Below are positions 12,657 to 13,406 of a stretch of DNA of 13,406 nucleotides, piece by piece (within the stretch, counting starts at the first letter, position 1; every line of letters begins with the position of its first letter). This DNA is from CAZVLQ01 sp964628185 (lineage in GTDB: Bacteria; Pseudomonadota; Zetaproteobacteria; Mariprofundales; Mariprofundaceae): positions 1-13,406 of the forward strand of contig CAZVLQ010000036.1 in assembly GCA_964628185.1 (NCBI GenBank). Reading direction: 5' to 3'. The position numbers were made by a program, and so were the translations under genes. Under the pieces are notes generated by a model that searched no databases, was not told where the DNA came from, and worked only from the letters and a program-made list of their open reading frames with translations.

Positions 12657-13301
12657 ATGCCGGTGAAGCCTTTCAGTGGTCTGATCGCTGGGTACGATCC
12701 AGGCGGTAACGGTAAGCACGGGTTGGCGCTTGCCGAGTTCCAGGCAGGCGTTTGCAAAGACCTGAGCGTTGTTACCCTTCCTCATACCGGAGCCGTTGTA
12801 TCGGCCTTGGATAAGGCGGGGCCGGTTGCGGCAATTGGCATCGATACCTTGGCGTGCTGGGGAACTGGCGAATCAGGATGGAGAGCCGCTGACCTATGGC
12901 TTCGCAGGAAGTACAAACCAGTTCAACAGAGCATCGTTTCGCCCAATGGCCTTTATGGCTCAATGGGCCTGAATGGAATGGCTGTGCTGTGTTTGTTGAG
13001 AAAAAGCAATCCGAACATCGAGGTCACAGAAACTCATCCAAAGGTGCTTTACTGGGCGCTCGCCAAAAAGAAGTACAGTTATTCCAGCAGCGCCAACGTC
13101 ATGGATTCTCATTTGGCAGATTGGTTGAACCTTCCGGTGACAACGGGCAACGATCACGAGTGGGATGCCGTGGCCTCGGTTCTGGCGGCAATTAAGGGTA
13201 TCACTGGTAAATGGTATCATGATCTATTCATGGAGTCCGTGCAGGGAGCCGGAAGGCTGGTATTTCCCGCTGGCACAGCTCACTACTGGTGGCCGGAATG
13301 A
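12657..13301 (+). CDS. DUF429-type RNase H-fold protein
   Basis: This 214-residue protein fits the DUF429 family, predicted nuclease-like members of the RNase H fold. The first strand holds Asp14 in IAGYDPGGNGKHGLAL, a second acidic residue is Asp63 in AIGIDTLACWG, and ETHPKVLYWAL (125-135) is a family-like block. Asp170 in HEWDAVASVLAA sits in the C-terminal helix where the last catalytic acid is expected. So the metal-binding acids appear to be kept. The ATG at 12657 is the first in frame, since the codon before it is a stop; no ribosome site precedes it. It is the last of four plus-strand genes and has higher GC than the end of the gene before it. It could act on nucleic acid as the enzyme of the cassette. 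Confidence 0.78.
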   Translation: MPVKPFSGLIAGYDPGGNGKHGLALAEFQAGVCKDLSVVTLPHTGAVVSALDKAGPVAAIGIDTLACWGTGESGWRAADLWLRRKYKPVQQSIVSPNGLYGSMGLNGMAVLCLLRKSNPNIEVTETHPKVLYWALAKKKYSYSSSANVMDSHLADWLNLPVTTGNDHEWDAVASVLAAIKGITGKWYHDLFMESVQGAGRLVFPAGTAHYWWPE

Positions 13302-13332
13302 GTCGGCATCTAATAAAACAGCGAGACAGGGC

Positions 13333-13368
13333 GAGATTTAATTGGGGACAGAGATTTAATCGGGGACA
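13333..13368 (+). repeat. 18-bp tandem repeat
   Basis: GAGATTTAATTGGGGACA (13333-13350) is followed at once by GAGATTTAATCGGGGACA (13351-13368), with 17 of 18 bases equal. Similar GGGGACAG-containing tandems are, from memory, common next to RAYT-type transposases in proteobacteria. The remaining bases to 13406 hold no gene. Confidence 0.6.
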
Positions 13369-13406
13369 GTATATCCTTTTCTCAGTGGAAAAATGGGGTC
13401 ACCCAT

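Overview
The window looks like a proteobacterial chromosome segment, gamma- or beta-type, probably assembled from an environmental sample. The grounds are gene content only: an OYE-type alkene reductase, a glutathionyl-hydroquinone reductase, a YceI/cytochrome b561 pair, a HigA antitoxin, a RAYT remnant, and AAGGAGG-type ribosome sites. No rRNA, tRNA or CRISPR array was seen. Both ends lie in repeats (positions 1-27 and 13333-13368), so the window may be a contig broken at repeats.

Region 1 (101-4836, minus strand, GC-rich) is a compact seven-gene operon. In transcription order it holds a TetR-family regulator, cytochrome b561, a periplasmic YceI protein, a double-CDGSH iron-sulfur protein, a class I SAM methyltransferase, a NemA-like old yellow enzyme and a glutathionyl-hydroquinone reductase. 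Downstream of yceI the joins are a 1-base gap, 1- to 4-base overlaps or a 16-base gap. The set suggests handling of quinones and reactive electrophiles under a regulator that may sense thiol modification. A short repeat (CCCGnATATTGCATGAAGG) lies at 1, at 4208-4234 (inverted) and at 4875-4893, so it brackets the structural genes and then the regulator.

Region 2 (4837-10196) is a mosaic accessory region. It contains a lone AAA_14/DUF4143 ATPase with a predicted leaderless promoter, a type II toxin-antitoxin module whose toxin is truncated, two copies (one truncated) of an unknown gene, and a minus-strand NERD-HNH-unknown gene trio. It ends with debris: the 3' end of a RAYT transposase gene and the 3' end of a DUF1614 membrane protein gene. 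A degenerate element of about 164 bp, with a conserved left end and a hairpin, recurs in one orientation and separates these modules.

Region 3 (10359-13301, plus strand) is a four-gene cassette behind a near-consensus sigma70 promoter: a 105-residue unknown protein, a small zinc-ribbon protein that overlaps it, a 531-residue two-part protein with a C-terminal membrane hairpin, and a DUF429 RNase H-fold protein. The third gene becomes markedly AT-rich toward its 3' end. This cassette is the best candidate in the window for an undescribed system, plausibly genome defence, but that function is inferred from architecture and context only.
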